NCBI RefSeq assembly: GCF_014281055.1
Contig: NZ_JACRSE010000002.1
Location: forward strand, 616,790-680,789
Source of the DNA: Fluviispira vulneris
GTDB taxonomy: Bacteria > Bdellovibrionota_B > Oligoflexia > Silvanigrellales > Silvanigrellaceae
Reading direction: 5' to 3'
Length of the DNA: 64,000 bases
Part shown: in pieces, positions 33,957 through 44,213 of the stretch
Layout: the number at the start of each line of letters is the position of its first letter
Position numbering within the stretch: the first letter of the stretch is position 1
Position numbers and translations under genes: made by a program
Notes under the pieces: generated by a model
Told to the model about the DNA's origin: nothing
The model's database searches: none
What the model saw: the letters and a program-made list of their open reading frames with translations, nothing else

Positions 33957-35774
33957 CTATGATACCTCGTTATCGCTTTCGGTTTGAGTGGCAAAAAGAG
34001 CTTCTTCAAGAGTTGTTTCTCCTTTGAGAAATCTTTCTTGCGCAGAATCTCTAAGTGTCTTCATACCACGCTGAACACACATTCTTTTTAAACTAGCACC
34101 GTCCGAACTTTTCAGTACGAAATTACGAATGTGTTCATCGAAAACGAGCAATTCGTATATTCCTATCCGGCCAGAATAACCTGATGATTTACATGCTTGG
34201 CATCCGTTTTCTTTCGCTTTATAGAAGACCTTACCTTCTGTTTGCTTCGCACTCAAACCCAACAATCCAAGTTCTTCCGCTGTGTGGACGGTTTGAACGC
34301 GGCAGGTTTGGCAGACTTTTCGCACCAAACGCACAGCTAGAATACCAACAACAGCTGTTGTGATTTGGAAAGGTTCAATACCAAAGTCGACAAGGCGTGT
34401 GACCGATGCAGCGGTGTCATTGGTGTGCAATGTGCTTAACACAAGGTGACCAGTAATCGATGCCTGCACAGCAATCTGCGCCGTTTCTGAGTCACGAATT
34501 TCACCAATTAAAATGATATTCGGGTTTTGTCTGAGGATAGAACGCAAAGCGGCTGCAAAAGTAAGTCCTGCTTTTTCGTTGACTTCTACTTGGCTCACAC
34601 CAGGAAGTTGAATTTCGACAGGGTCTTCAACAGTTATGATACTCACATCGGGTTTATTAATCGACATGAGAGCAGAAGCAAGAGTTGTGGTTTTACCTGA
34701 ACCTGTTGGGCCTGTGACGAGCACAATTCCGTGTTTTTGATTGATAATGGTCTTGAAGTTTTTCAAGAGCATTTTGGGCATACCTATGTCATCAAGATCC
34801 GGCATACCACCCGACTTATCGAGAATACGTAAAACTATGCGTTCACCAAATTTAATAGGAAGAGTGCTAACGCGCACATCGATTTCTCGAGTTCCTACTT
34901 TTAGAGTGATGCGTCCATCCTGAGGTAAGCGGCTTTCAGCAATGTTTAATTTTGCTAGAATTTTAATACGTGTCGTGACGCTTGATTGATATTTTTTAGG
35001 AATCACTCTCACTTCACGCAGACGTCCATCAATACGAAAACGCACGGAAACACGATCTTCAAATGGTTCTATGTGAATATCGGATGCTTTTTCAGTGATA
35101 CTGCGACGAATGATTGCTGTAACTTCTTTGCGTACAGGCGCTTCTTCATTGTCTTGTAAAAGATTATGTGCAACATCGAGACCTTCAATTCCACCAATAT
35201 CATCATCAGCAGTCAGCCCTTTACCTTGATCTGCAAGTTCTTGGCGCTCAAAAACATTGTTAATTGCTCCTTCGATAAAATCACGAGGAGCGACTATTCT
35301 TTTTATGTTTTTATTTAAAATAACTCTGAGATCGTCAATGCTAATTGTATCAAGTGGATTGGATACAGCAACTGTTACGTTAAGATCGTCTTCTGCAATT
35401 GGTAAAATCATGTGCTGTAAACAAAAACTAATATTTAAATTGCGAATAATTTTTGGATTGATTTCGTTATAAGGGAAATGTTCTTGATATTCTAAATTGA
35501 GAAAAATAGCAAGAGCTTTGGCTTTATCTGTTTCTTGTAAAACATCGCTTTCAACTAAAATATCACCAATATGAATATTATTTGTTGCTTGTTCTTCAAG
35601 AGCTTCATCAATTTGTTTTTGTGTGACACGAAATTTTTCAATTAAAATATCTTCAAACGTTTTATTTTTATTTAAAAGTTCAGGATACTCTTCAACACTC
35701 TTTTTTAATGTAATTTTTGAAAGAATATCCTCTAAGTTAACAATATTTTCTTTTTCGGATGTCTTTGTAGGCAT
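33957..35774 (-). CDS. gspE: T2SS assembly ATPase GspE
   Basis: A 605-residue ATPase. N1/N2 domain then the ATPase core: Walker A GPTGSGKTTTLASAL, Asp box IITVEDPVEI, Walker B PNIILIGEIRDSETAQIA, His box TGHLVLSTLHTNDTAASV. A tetracysteine zinc element C-x2-C ... C-x2-C (VCQTCR ... CQACKSSGYSGRIGIYE) is present, as in canonical GspE. It powers pseudopilus growth under GspF. Confidence 0.97.
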   Translation of the reverse strand: MPTKTSEKENIVNLEDILSKITLKKSVEEYPELLNKNKTFEDILIEKFRVTQKQIDEALEEQATNNIHIGDILVESDVLQETDKAKALAIFLNLEYQEHFPYNEINPKIIRNLNISFCLQHMILPIAEDDLNVTVAVSNPLDTISIDDLRVILNKNIKRIVAPRDFIEGAINNVFERQELADQGKGLTADDDIGGIEGLDVAHNLLQDNEEAPVRKEVTAIIRRSITEKASDIHIEPFEDRVSVRFRIDGRLREVRVIPKKYQSSVTTRIKILAKLNIAESRLPQDGRITLKVGTREIDVRVSTLPIKFGERIVLRILDKSGGMPDLDDIGMPKMLLKNFKTIINQKHGIVLVTGPTGSGKTTTLASALMSINKPDVSIITVEDPVEIQLPGVSQVEVNEKAGLTFAAALRSILRQNPNIILIGEIRDSETAQIAVQASITGHLVLSTLHTNDTAASVTRLVDFGIEPFQITTAVVGILAVRLVRKVCQTCRVQTVHTAEELGLLGLSAKQTEGKVFYKAKENGCQACKSSGYSGRIGIYELLVFDEHIRNFVLKSSDGASLKRMCVQRGMKTLRDSAQERFLKGETTLEEALFATQTESDNEVS

Positions 35775-35794
35775 AAGGCTTTCTCACCTCCATC

Positions 35795-38401
35795 TTATTG
35801 GTATGGAGGTGGTGGTGGTGGAGGTGGTGGTGAAGGAAAGCCAAAGCCTCCCCCGCTTGTACCTGAATTTGAAGAAGGTGCGTTGATTGGGTTTGGATCT
35901 TCACTTGGTAAAATAACTCTTTTTGTAACAGGTGCAGGTTCGAAAGTTTGATTTTTCTCACTTTCAATTTGCTCTTCTGTTTTTGGTGGAGCTATAGGTG
36001 CTTTTCCTGCATCTTCGCTAGGAAGTTTAGAATAAAACTCTTCTTCTTTAAATTTATCACCATAAAAAGCTTTTAAAAATAAATCTCTGTCTTTGATTTT
36101 TTCTGAATAAATTTTTTCAAGATCATCAGAGTTACGGACAATATGAGGTGTGACAAATAATGTGAGACTTGTTTTTCTTTTCACTTTGTTGATTGTTTTA
36201 AAGAGCCAACCTAAAATGGGGATATCACCAAGTAATGGAACTTTTGCTTCAGTAATTTTATGGCTGTCTTGCGTGATTCCACCTAAGACTGCAGTTTGAG
36301 AGTTTTGCACAATGAGTGTGGATTCTGCAGAGCGTTTGCTAATGGGATTTGGATATCCATTTTCTCCAGCAGGACCAGCATCATCAAGCTGTAAATTGAT
36401 CTTCATTGAGACAAAATCAGTGCGCGATATTTGCGGAGTGATTTTTAATGAAGTTGTTACATCATATTTGTTCACTGATTGAATTGTACCTTGGCCATTC
36501 GGATTCGAGGTATTTGTGACAGTGCTATATTGCTGGTTAGACTGAAAGTTTGCTGTTTCGTTGTCTGAAACCATCATACTTGGTGTTTGTAAAATATTGG
36601 TATTGGAGTCTTGTTTTAAAGCAAACAAAAGGGCGCCAGGAGTTAAAGTGAATGGTCCAAGATTTATTGATTTATTACTTAGAATTCCGAGCATGAATTG
36701 ATTTCCTGCTCCTTTTAAGGCGTCTATATTTGTTGTTGTATTTGTTTGTTGTACGACAAATGGAGCCGCTTGAGCAGCATTAAAGCCAAAGGGCATTATA
36801 TATCTGCCATCACTTACAGTAGCTCCACCTAGAGTTGAAGGTCTCCAATTAAAATCATTTCCAACTGCCATATCAACTATACTAGCTTCAACATAAACCT
36901 GTGCTCTGCGTTTATCCAGCTGGGCAATGATTCCATCGAGTTCGTCATAGGCGGATTTACTGCCTTGAATAACAAGTGAATTTGTTGCCTTGTCCGCCGT
37001 AACTTTCACACCGTTTAAATCGGCAACAGCTTGAGGTTGTGGTTGAGGTCCTGAGCTGGGGGCGCCTGGAGAAGGTGGTGGTGGTGGTTGAAAATAAGCT
37101 GGACGAAACGGAGAATTTTGCGGGCGTGTGTTTTGGGTCAACGCTTGTAATGTTTGAGCAAGTTTTTCTGCATCGGCATAGTCGAGAGGTCGTACACGCA
37201 CCATAGTTTGTGAGTTTTGATCAACTGCAGGTTTGTCTATGCGTTGAACAAAACGTACAATATCGTCCAGGCCGTTTGCTGGACCAACGAGGATTATCGA
37301 GTTCGTTCTTTCGTCGGCAAGAACCTTTTGCAAACTTAAAGAAGGACCGTTGCGATTACCAAAAATATCGTTGACTTTTGCTACAGCGTCTTTGGCATCC
37401 ATGTAATTAATAGGTACAATAGAAACCAGAGGTTGGTTGGTTTTTGAATCTAATAATTTGATCACTTCGAGAATACGTCGAATACGATTGCCTGTGTCAG
37501 TAAGAATGAGCGAATTCGTTGTAGTGAAAGCTGCGTATTGCGTAATGCCAAGCAGAGGTCTGAGTTGGTTGATCACACTGTTGGCATCGATGTATTTGAG
37601 AGGAACAACTTGATTGATAATTTCGTCGGTTGAAGGTGACCAGTTTTCCCCATAATACGTTTTTATGTTAGAAGATTTAGCATTGGCAATCGGAAGTATT
37701 TTGACAACAGATCCTGTTTCCACTGTAGTGAAACCAGAAATATTAAGAGCACTTAAAAATGCTTGGTATGCTTCTTCTTTTGTCACTGGTTCTGGTGAAA
37801 TAATAGAAATTCTTGAAGAGCCAGCAACTCCTTGCGCAAGGACGAAGTTTTTGCCTGTCCATAGACCAATTGTTTTTATAATATCGCTTAAATTTGCCCC
37901 ATTTGGAAAGTCGATACTTACGAGCTCTTTGCCATGAGGAATTTCATCAGCTGGATTGACTTTTTTATTTTTATCTTGGGATTTTGCTGAATTTGCTGCG
38001 CTATCCTTTTGTTTATCCTGAATATGTGGTGATGAAATGGGTGGTTGCGGCTGAGTTTGTACACCTGTTTGGGGACTTGGAAATTTTGCTTGGTTTGGTG
38101 CTTTATTTGTTTGAGAATCTTTAGCATTGCCGTTAGAGGGCAAAGTGGGTTGATTGGGTGCTTTGTTGGGCTGCGGATTTTTCGGGTCAACATTCGCAGG
38201 ACTAGCTGGTTGATTCGAAGATTTATTGAGATCTTTCGGAGGAGAGGGTGGTAAAGGAGGAATAGGAGGCGTTTGAGCAACAACAGCACTATTGAAAACA
38301 AGACTCGCAACAGTTGTCATTAAACTAAAATTAATTTTCCTATTGTATCCTATCCTTAAAAAGCTTTTATTTTCTGTTCTTTTTTTCAATATCTGATTCA
38401 T
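35795..38401 (-). CDS. gspD: T2SS secretin GspD with Pro-rich insertions
   Basis: An 868-residue outer-membrane secretin. Signal region at ~20-45, a long Pro/Asn/Lys/Gln-rich stretch (~45-155), N0 domain (VSIDFPNGANLSDIIKTIGLW), N1-N3 domains (NQVVPLKYIDANSVI, LVSIVPINYMDAKDAV, TMVRVRPLDYADAEKLAQTL), with another proline-rich insert within N3, then the secretin barrel ending in VPLLGDIPILGWLF. The C-terminus is a poly-Gly then poly-Pro tail (FPSPPPPPPPPPYQ). The gene starts by overlapping the stop of the preceding GspC-like gene (ATGA). Confidence 0.95.
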   Translation of the reverse strand: MNQILKKRTENKSFLRIGYNRKINFSLMTTVASLVFNSAVVAQTPPIPPLPPSPPKDLNKSSNQPASPANVDPKNPQPNKAPNQPTLPSNGNAKDSQTNKAPNQAKFPSPQTGVQTQPQPPISSPHIQDKQKDSAANSAKSQDKNKKVNPADEIPHGKELVSIDFPNGANLSDIIKTIGLWTGKNFVLAQGVAGSSRISIISPEPVTKEEAYQAFLSALNISGFTTVETGSVVKILPIANAKSSNIKTYYGENWSPSTDEIINQVVPLKYIDANSVINQLRPLLGITQYAAFTTTNSLILTDTGNRIRRILEVIKLLDSKTNQPLVSIVPINYMDAKDAVAKVNDIFGNRNGPSLSLQKVLADERTNSIILVGPANGLDDIVRFVQRIDKPAVDQNSQTMVRVRPLDYADAEKLAQTLQALTQNTRPQNSPFRPAYFQPPPPPSPGAPSSGPQPQPQAVADLNGVKVTADKATNSLVIQGSKSAYDELDGIIAQLDKRRAQVYVEASIVDMAVGNDFNWRPSTLGGATVSDGRYIMPFGFNAAQAAPFVVQQTNTTTNIDALKGAGNQFMLGILSNKSINLGPFTLTPGALLFALKQDSNTNILQTPSMMVSDNETANFQSNQQYSTVTNTSNPNGQGTIQSVNKYDVTTSLKITPQISRTDFVSMKINLQLDDAGPAGENGYPNPISKRSAESTLIVQNSQTAVLGGITQDSHKITEAKVPLLGDIPILGWLFKTINKVKRKTSLTLFVTPHIVRNSDDLEKIYSEKIKDRDLFLKAFYGDKFKEEEFYSKLPSEDAGKAPIAPPKTEEQIESEKNQTFEPAPVTKRVILPSEDPNPINAPSSNSGTSGGGFGFPSPPPPPPPPPYQ

Positions 38402-39399
38402 CGAACTGTTACCTTTTTAGTCATATGCATACCCGCTCTACTGATTTCAACAATAATATTTGTTTCGTCTTGCATAGCTTCATATAATTTAAAGCCCTGA
38501 GAGGGATCCTCAAGTTTAATTCCATTCACTGATGTGATTACGTCGCCATTTTCCAGATTCATTTTATCAAAGAGACTCCCTGCCGTGATTGCAAAAATTT
38601 TAAATCCAATTGTTTTGCCATTTGAAACTTCGGGAACAAGACGAGCTGAATTTAGGATTTTTGAAAATCCAGGTCCAATCTGATCGTCAACAAAATCTGA
38701 TGTAAATTCATAAGTCTGTCCATCGCTATTGTTGTTTTTATCACTCTCTATTGGATAACGTGATTGCGTCCCAGTTGAAAGACAAATTTTTGTATTTGCT
38801 TGTCGAATTTGCACTGTTGAAGGAGTTGGTATTTTATAAACTTCATACGTTTCGTTATCAATGATTGTTTGTCCTTCATGATAGACGTCTGCTGTTTGAA
38901 TTCTTGGGTCTTTAAAGGTAACAAGATTTGTTTTTGGATTACCTGTATATAAAATTCCAACAAGTTCAACTGGAAGTTTTTCATTATTTTTAGAACAAGC
39001 TATGGCATCAAAGTTTTGAATAAGTCCATTATTTTCTGCAGAGTCTTCTGGAGGTATTTCACCTGAAATATTAAAAATATTACGGTCAATTACTTTTTTT
39101 TGTATTTGGGGATAAGTAACCTTTGCGGTTAAAATAAGAGGATTGTAGACTTGCTTTGAGTTGTTTTGCTTTGAGTTTGGTGATTCTATAAGATAAATTG
39201 ATGCAAAAGTATTAACTATATTTGAGAGAATAATGCACGAGCCAAAAGTTATTAATAAGGTACGAACGAAAAATAAGTCATTTACATTTAAATTCGAAAC
39301 AAGTGTTGGTACCTTAAATTTATTAAAAAAGTCAGGTTCCTTCAATTTAGCAAAGAATTTATTGTTCATTAAATTGTCAAATATTTTTAATTTTTGCAT
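38398..39399 (-). CDS. Second GspC-like protein (HR + PDZ)
   Basis: A 333-residue protein: short cytoplasmic head, membrane helix ~45-70, then the GspC homology-region pattern DRNIFNISGEIPPED, a beta-rich section, and a C-terminal PDZ domain (~235-333, FKIFAITAGSLFDKMNLENGDVITSVNGI). GspC couples the inner-membrane platform with the secretin. Its direct upstream neighbour is another GspC-like protein and its stop overlaps gspD. A tandem pair in one operon is unusual. Confidence 0.8.
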   Translation of the reverse strand: MQKLKIFDNLMNNKFFAKLKEPDFFNKFKVPTLVSNLNVNDLFFVRTLLITFGSCIILSNIVNTFASIYLIESPNSKQNNSKQVYNPLILTAKVTYPQIQKKVIDRNIFNISGEIPPEDSAENNGLIQNFDAIACSKNNEKLPVELVGILYTGNPKTNLVTFKDPRIQTADVYHEGQTIIDNETYEVYKIPTPSTVQIRQANTKICLSTGTQSRYPIESDKNNNSDGQTYEFTSDFVDDQIGPGFSKILNSARLVPEVSNGKTIGFKIFAITAGSLFDKMNLENGDVITSVNGIKLEDPSQGFKLYEAMQDETNIIVEISRAGMHMTKKVTVR

Positions 39400-40341
39400 T
39401 TATTGTATATTCGCCTTTAACTCCGTTTGTTTACCACTTCTTAATATTTGCAATACGATTGTGTTTTCATTTCTCATTGAGTTAAGTGTTTGAATGGCGC
39501 GTGCGGCATCATTCAATTGAATATTGTTAATTGAATTGACAATATCACCATTTTGCAAACCTAACTTTGCATAAACACTATTGGGAGTAATATTTGTTAA
39601 AATAAATCCTTTAACTTGGCCTCCGACGAGATAAGGTGAAGCTTTTGCATCCTCAAGAGTCTTAGCAAAATTATTTGTCAAAATATTATTTACCCATTGT
39701 TTTGAAGCTGTTGAAACATTGCCATTTCGTTCAAAACCATTTTCCTTATAAGATGATCCATTGTTACTTTGCGATACTCTTGATTCTCTACTTTTTGGTG
39801 GAGTTGGATATACTAAATCAATATACTCAGGACAATTTTTATTGGTAATTAAAATTCTATTTTTTTGAATTCCGGTTAATCTTCCACCCATCGGCAGCTT
39901 GTCACCAATGACAAAACTGTTACTTTTTTTATTATCGGTGGAGCCTGAGTTTTCGAGTTGAACTATACTTGTTTCCGAAGTACCACCAAAAATGATGCCT
40001 GCAATTTTGTACTGGAGATCGGATTTAATTGGATTCTGTGAACAGACAAGTTGTCCATTGTCTTCTGCATCAGGAATAGCACCTGTTACATTAAATAAAT
40101 TTCTTTTAAGAATGGAATCTACTGTTTGAGTTTCGGTTAAGGTATCAGTGTTATTTATTTCTGTCTGCTGAGTATTTTTACTGTTTTTGGATTGAGAAAG
40201 CCCCGTGAACGTAGTGACAACTCCCAAAGCAAAGGAAATGCCGACGATTGAATAGACATAGGGCACTACTTTTTCTGCGGGCGGAATGACTAAGTCTGAC
40301 GAGAATATCCTATGTTTGAATTTTGCTACAAAACTCTTCAT
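39400..40341 (-). CDS. gspC: First GspC-like protein (HR + PDZ)
   Basis: A 313-residue protein with a membrane helix at ~27-47 (VVPYVYSIVGISFALGVVTTFTGL), an HR-domain-like section DSILKRNLFNVTGAIPDAEDNG, a Ser/Asn-rich linker, and a PDZ domain (~215-313, GFILTNITPNSVYAKLGLQNGDIVNSINNI). It is immediately adjacent (no gap) to the second GspC-like gene and shares its design; the two differ enough in sequence to have diverged. Both lie upstream of gspD as gspC normally does. Confidence 0.82.
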   Translation of the reverse strand: MKSFVAKFKHRIFSSDLVIPPAEKVVPYVYSIVGISFALGVVTTFTGLSQSKNSKNTQQTEINNTDTLTETQTVDSILKRNLFNVTGAIPDAEDNGQLVCSQNPIKSDLQYKIAGIIFGGTSETSIVQLENSGSTDNKKSNSFVIGDKLPMGGRLTGIQKNRILITNKNCPEYIDLVYPTPPKSRESRVSQSNNGSSYKENGFERNGNVSTASKQWVNNILTNNFAKTLEDAKASPYLVGGQVKGFILTNITPNSVYAKLGLQNGDIVNSINNIQLNDAARAIQTLNSMRNENTIVLQILRSGKQTELKANIQ

Positions 40342-40360
40342 TTTTAAATAGTTCTTAACA

Positions 40361-41974
40361 TTAAAGTTGATTTATCCTTGTTACGACTATGGTTATGTCA
40401 TCTTCAAGTGGCTTACCTGAACCATAAAATTCCAAAGCATCTTGAAGAAGATGTTCTATAAAAGCAGCGCAATTTTCAGAGTTATTTTTGTCTATAAACT
40501 TTCGCAATCTCCTTTTGCCATATTCGTCATCTTGCTCATTTTTATTTTCTATCAGGCCATCTGTATAAAAAAATACAAAGTCGTCTTTTTCAAGTGGAAT
40601 TTCCTTCTTTTCAAAACTTTCACCATTTGTATTACCGAGTCGGTGACCACTTGCAACTAAACTTATAACTTTTTTATCTGCTCGTACAAGCATTGGAAAA
40701 TTATGTCCAGCATTTGAAAAACGTATGACTCTTTTTTCGAAATCAAAAACACAAGAAAAACAGGTCATATTGTAACGCACGTCATTGCTATTGCCCATGC
40801 TCGAAAGCACTGTATCAAATCCTACGAGAATGTCATCTACATCAAGATTTTCTCCCGCAAAAAGTTTGCTTTGAACTGCGACAAAATAACCAGACACTGC
40901 TGCAGTTACCATAGCACTTGCGGTACCGTGGCCAGTAACATCTGCAATAAAAACGAAAAACTTATCTTTTAATGAAACAGTGTTCCACCAATCTCCTCCA
41001 CAAAATGCTGCAGGAATTGCAGTGCCTGCGCATTCAACATTGGGATGAACAGGAGGTGTTTGTGGGAGAAATGTTTTCTGCACCAATTGACTTGTTGCAA
41101 GTTCCATTTCGAGAGTTCGTCGTTGCCCTTCTTTTTCTTCTATTTCTTTTTTAATTTGATCGTAACGTTTTCCAAGTTCATCATTGGCTCTACCCAGCTC
41201 ATAATTACTTTTGTTTAATTGATTAAATAAACGAACCGTTTCAGCTTGGTTTTTCGCAATCATTGTATAACCAAGAAGCGATCCAGTGGTACTTTCAATT
41301 TTTACACCATTGATTGAAAATGGTAAAAGTTCTCCTTCTGATGTCTGAACAAATACTTCAACATCTCTGACAAAACCTTGTGTTGTGAATTGAATTTCAA
41401 GCTCTAAATAATAATCCACTAAACTTTCTGCGTGCGGAAATAATTTCCTTATATGTTGTCCTATGAGTTCTGCTTGCACGTATCTTGTGGTTTCACAAGC
41501 GGATTTATTTGCTTTCATAATAATTCCGTCTTGGTTTAAGAGAAACATCATTTCAAACATATTATCAACGACTTGGTCGATAAATCTTTGATGCTCTAAA
41601 ATACCTCTTGCCACTTCAAGTAGTTTTAAATGCGATTCAGAAGTAAAACTATTAAGTTGTTCTTCAGGTAAAAGATCAAGATTTTGGATTGATACCATTT
41701 GTATCGTTTGTAAAAGTTTTTGAGTGGGTTCCGTGAATTCTTCATGCCATTCATGAATTAAATCATTTGATTTTTTAAATATATGATAGGTAAAAATACC
41801 AGATATTATTGTAAATATTATCATGAAAATATTGAGAACTAAATTAACAATAATGACATTTCCAATAATACCAAAAAGAATAATAAAGCCAATATAGGCA
41901 TAAACGTTTTGAACGATATTCAAAAGCTTTTTTGTCCACTTTTGGATGATGTCGTCTATCGTTATGTTACTCAA
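40361..41974 (-). CDS. Membrane PAS-coupled SpoIIE/RsbU-type phosphatase
   Basis: A 537-residue protein. Two membrane helices in ~20-65, a PAS domain ~135-250 (FIDQVVDNMFEMMFLLNQDGIIMKANKSACETTRY), coiled coil ~255-300, then a PP2C/SpoIIE-type phosphatase with its metal aspartates (FCGGDWWN, IADVTGHGTASAMVTAAV, FFYTDGLIENKN). Such enzymes dephosphorylate anti-anti-sigma proteins in partner-switching. It is the first gene of the T2SS operon, 19 bases upstream of gspC, raising the idea that it senses secretion state. Confidence 0.9.
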   Translation of the reverse strand: MSNITIDDIIQKWTKKLLNIVQNVYAYIGFIILFGIIGNVIIVNLVLNIFMIIFTIISGIFTYHIFKKSNDLIHEWHEEFTEPTQKLLQTIQMVSIQNLDLLPEEQLNSFTSESHLKLLEVARGILEHQRFIDQVVDNMFEMMFLLNQDGIIMKANKSACETTRYVQAELIGQHIRKLFPHAESLVDYYLELEIQFTTQGFVRDVEVFVQTSEGELLPFSINGVKIESTTGSLLGYTMIAKNQAETVRLFNQLNKSNYELGRANDELGKRYDQIKKEIEEKEGQRRTLEMELATSQLVQKTFLPQTPPVHPNVECAGTAIPAAFCGGDWWNTVSLKDKFFVFIADVTGHGTASAMVTAAVSGYFVAVQSKLFAGENLDVDDILVGFDTVLSSMGNSNDVRYNMTCFSCVFDFEKRVIRFSNAGHNFPMLVRADKKVISLVASGHRLGNTNGESFEKKEIPLEKDDFVFFYTDGLIENKNEQDDEYGKRRLRKFIDKNNSENCAAFIEHLLQDALEFYGSGKPLEDDITIVVTRINQL

Positions 41975-42149
41975 TGGTATTTTCTCCTGTTTCCTAATTT
42001 TATCAGTTTCAATGTGGCTGAGATGTCAGTTAAATGAAGCTTTGAAATCTTCTTTCACTATGTCAATACTGTGGCTCTCTATATTAGTGTTACATTATCC
42101 GAAGTGACCTTAGTAAAAAGATTTAGTTGAATGCGACTTGGAGTGCTTC

Positions 42150-44081
42150 ATGGAAGAAATCCGATTTAAACCCACAGTTCTTGTCTTGCTCGCCATCATT
42201 GGTGCAGTTGTGATCGCAGCAACAGGTTTTCTGTCCACAGATTGGATGCTTACGACAGCTGTCGGTGTGGTGCTGTTTCTTTTGTCTTATGTCTGGTTTT
42301 TTGCAGTAAGAAAAAGAATAGATGAGATCTTGACGCATGATTTAGACAAAATTGCTAATGAAGCAGCTCGTGCAATCCGTGAAGAATTGGAATCGAAAGG
42401 GGTAAATGCTTCTGAGCGTAAAGTTTACGATAAAGAAAAGACTCTTGACAATCGTGAAAAATCATTCGAAGGCAAGGAAAAGTCACTTGAAAGCAAAGAA
42501 AGAGCGCTTGAAAATAAAGAAAAAGAATTGCTGACTCGTGAAAAGGATCTCTTAAGAAAAATCGAAGAATTAGAAAGTAAAAAGAAATCTTTCGAGCAAA
42601 CAACAGCTATACCTTCTGTTTCTGTAGCAGCATCCTCACGCTCAAAAGATGGTACAAAAGAAGAATTATACGAGAGAGAAATAATTGCATTGAGACATCA
42701 GCTTTTACATATGGAAGAAGTCAATAATGCTCGCCTCTCTACATTGCAGCATGAATTTCAATCAAAAAATGTTCAAGCGCAGAAAAATATGGAGTTTTGG
42801 AAATCTTCAGCTGAGAGCATGAATAAAAAATTACAAGAACAAAAGAGAGAATTTGAGTCACTGGCAAAAACTCTGGAAAGCAGAGCCGTTCTATCTGAAG
42901 AAAGAGCTCTTGAGCAACAAAATAGATTGGCTAAATTGCAGCTTGAAAACTCACAAAAAGAAGTGGGTGTAAGTGAGCAAGTTCAACGACTTGAAGAGAT
43001 CATTTCTCTCGTACCAGAAATGACCAATCAATTGCATAATGTAACACATCAGACAGAAAGAAGTGCGATTGAGATAGGAGATAAAGTTCGATTTATTTAT
43101 GAAAAAGCTCAAGAACATCTTGAAGAGTCTAACGAGATATCTGCTCAATTTAGAGGTGGTAAAGGAAATAACAACAACACATCACTCAGTGAAGTGATTC
43201 AAAGCAGTTTATCTTTGTTACGTGAAATGATTGAAATGCTCGAACAAAACTCGAAATTGAATATGGATTATTCAAAAGCAATCGATACAATCCTTGTAAA
43301 TACTGCAGAGATTAATAAGATCAGTGATGAAATTCAATATATCTCCGATCAAACAAACTTGCTTGCCTTGAACGCGGCAATCGAAGCTGCCCGTGCGGGT
43401 GAACATGGACGTGGTTTCTCTGTGGTTGCTGAAGAAGTGCGCAAATTGTCAGACCGAACTAGTTTAGCAAGTAATAATATTATTCAAATTGTCGGTAAAG
43501 TAAACTCAAGTGTAAGAGATATCAGTAGAAGTTTATTGGAAAACTTAAAGAAAAATACAGAGAAGAAAACACACGTCGACCATGCAGTGAACGAACTTGT
43601 CAGAACAGCTGAAGAGAGTACTGAAGTCTTTACCAAATTGATTTCAAATGCAGTGGCAAGTTCGGAAAGTGTTGCCAAAAATATCGATCAGATCATTCTC
43701 AGTCTCCAGTTCCAAGACATAACCAAGCAACAGATCGATCAAGCGTTGCAACCACTTGAGAGAATAAAGATAAATATCGAAGATCTGTTAAACAAAGCTC
43801 TGCAAAACGATGCGCTTGCCCTGAAAACTGCACACCAGGGTGGTAGTGGTGGAGGTGCTGCAAACGGTGGAGGCACTCCTCCACCTCCACCCTCGACTCC
43901 ACCGGCTGGCACTCCTCCTCCATCATCAATGCCACCACCTAAAGCAAGTGCTGCTCCAAGTGGTGCAACGGCTGCGCCTCCGCCTCCTGCTAAACCTGCA
44001 CCTGCGGTGAAACCAACTGAAACGGTTGCACAGGCAGAAGAGGATGAATCTCTTACAAAAGGTGATGTGGTCTTCTTTTAA
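42150..44081 (+). CDS. Methyl-accepting-chemotaxis-like protein with minimal periplasmic part and Pro-rich tail
   Basis: A 643-residue protein. Two membrane helices at about 10-28 and 32-55 separated by only a few residues, so there is no ligand-binding domain. A long Lys/Glu-rich coiled coil (~70-300) with repeating K-E-K-S-L-E-units precedes the MCP signalling hairpin ([41 protein letters not shown]). The C-terminus is Gly/Pro/Ala-rich (~575-625) and ends [11 protein letters not shown], not a CheR pentapeptide. The start at 42150 with GGAG is used; a TTG at 42138 is in frame. It likely signals on internal or membrane state. Confidence 0.88.
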   Translation: MEEIRFKPTVLVLLAIIGAVVIAATGFLSTDWMLTTAVGVVLFLLSYVWFFAVRKRIDEILTHDLDKIANEAARAIREELESKGVNASERKVYDKEKTLDNREKSFEGKEKSLESKERALENKEKELLTREKDLLRKIEELESKKKSFEQTTAIPSVSVAASSRSKDGTKEELYEREIIALRHQLLHMEEVNNARLSTLQHEFQSKNVQAQKNMEFWKSSAESMNKKLQEQKREFESLAKTLESRAVLSEERALEQQNRLAKLQLENSQKEVGVSEQVQRLEEIISLVPEMTNQLHNVTHQTERSAIEIGDKVRFIYEKAQEHLEESNEISAQFRGGKGNNNNTSLSEVIQSSLSLLREMIEMLEQNSKLNMDYSKAIDTILVNTAEINKISDEIQYISDQTNLLALNAAIEAARAGEHGRGFSVVAEEVRKLSDRTSLASNNIIQIVGKVNSSVRDISRSLLENLKKNTEKKTHVDHAVNELVRTAEESTEVFTKLISNAVASSESVAKNIDQIILSLQFQDITKQQIDQALQPLERIKINIEDLLNKALQNDALALKTAHQGGSGGGAANGGGTPPPPPSTPPAGTPPPSSMPPPKASAAPSGATAAPPPPAKPAPAVKPTETVAQAEEDESLTKGDVVFF

Positions 44082-44213
44082 GAAATTGCCGAAAAAACTC
44101 CCAATTGTGGTCTTGTTATATTTTTTACAAGGTGCAATAATAACAATCAGTCAACCCAATTACATATAAGTCCACAGCACCAGTGAATGCCTTAATGGCA
44201 AGGGGAGGAGATC

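Noticed and set aside
34741..34923. Frames opposite gspE
   Set aside because: Shadow frames of a strongly coding gene.
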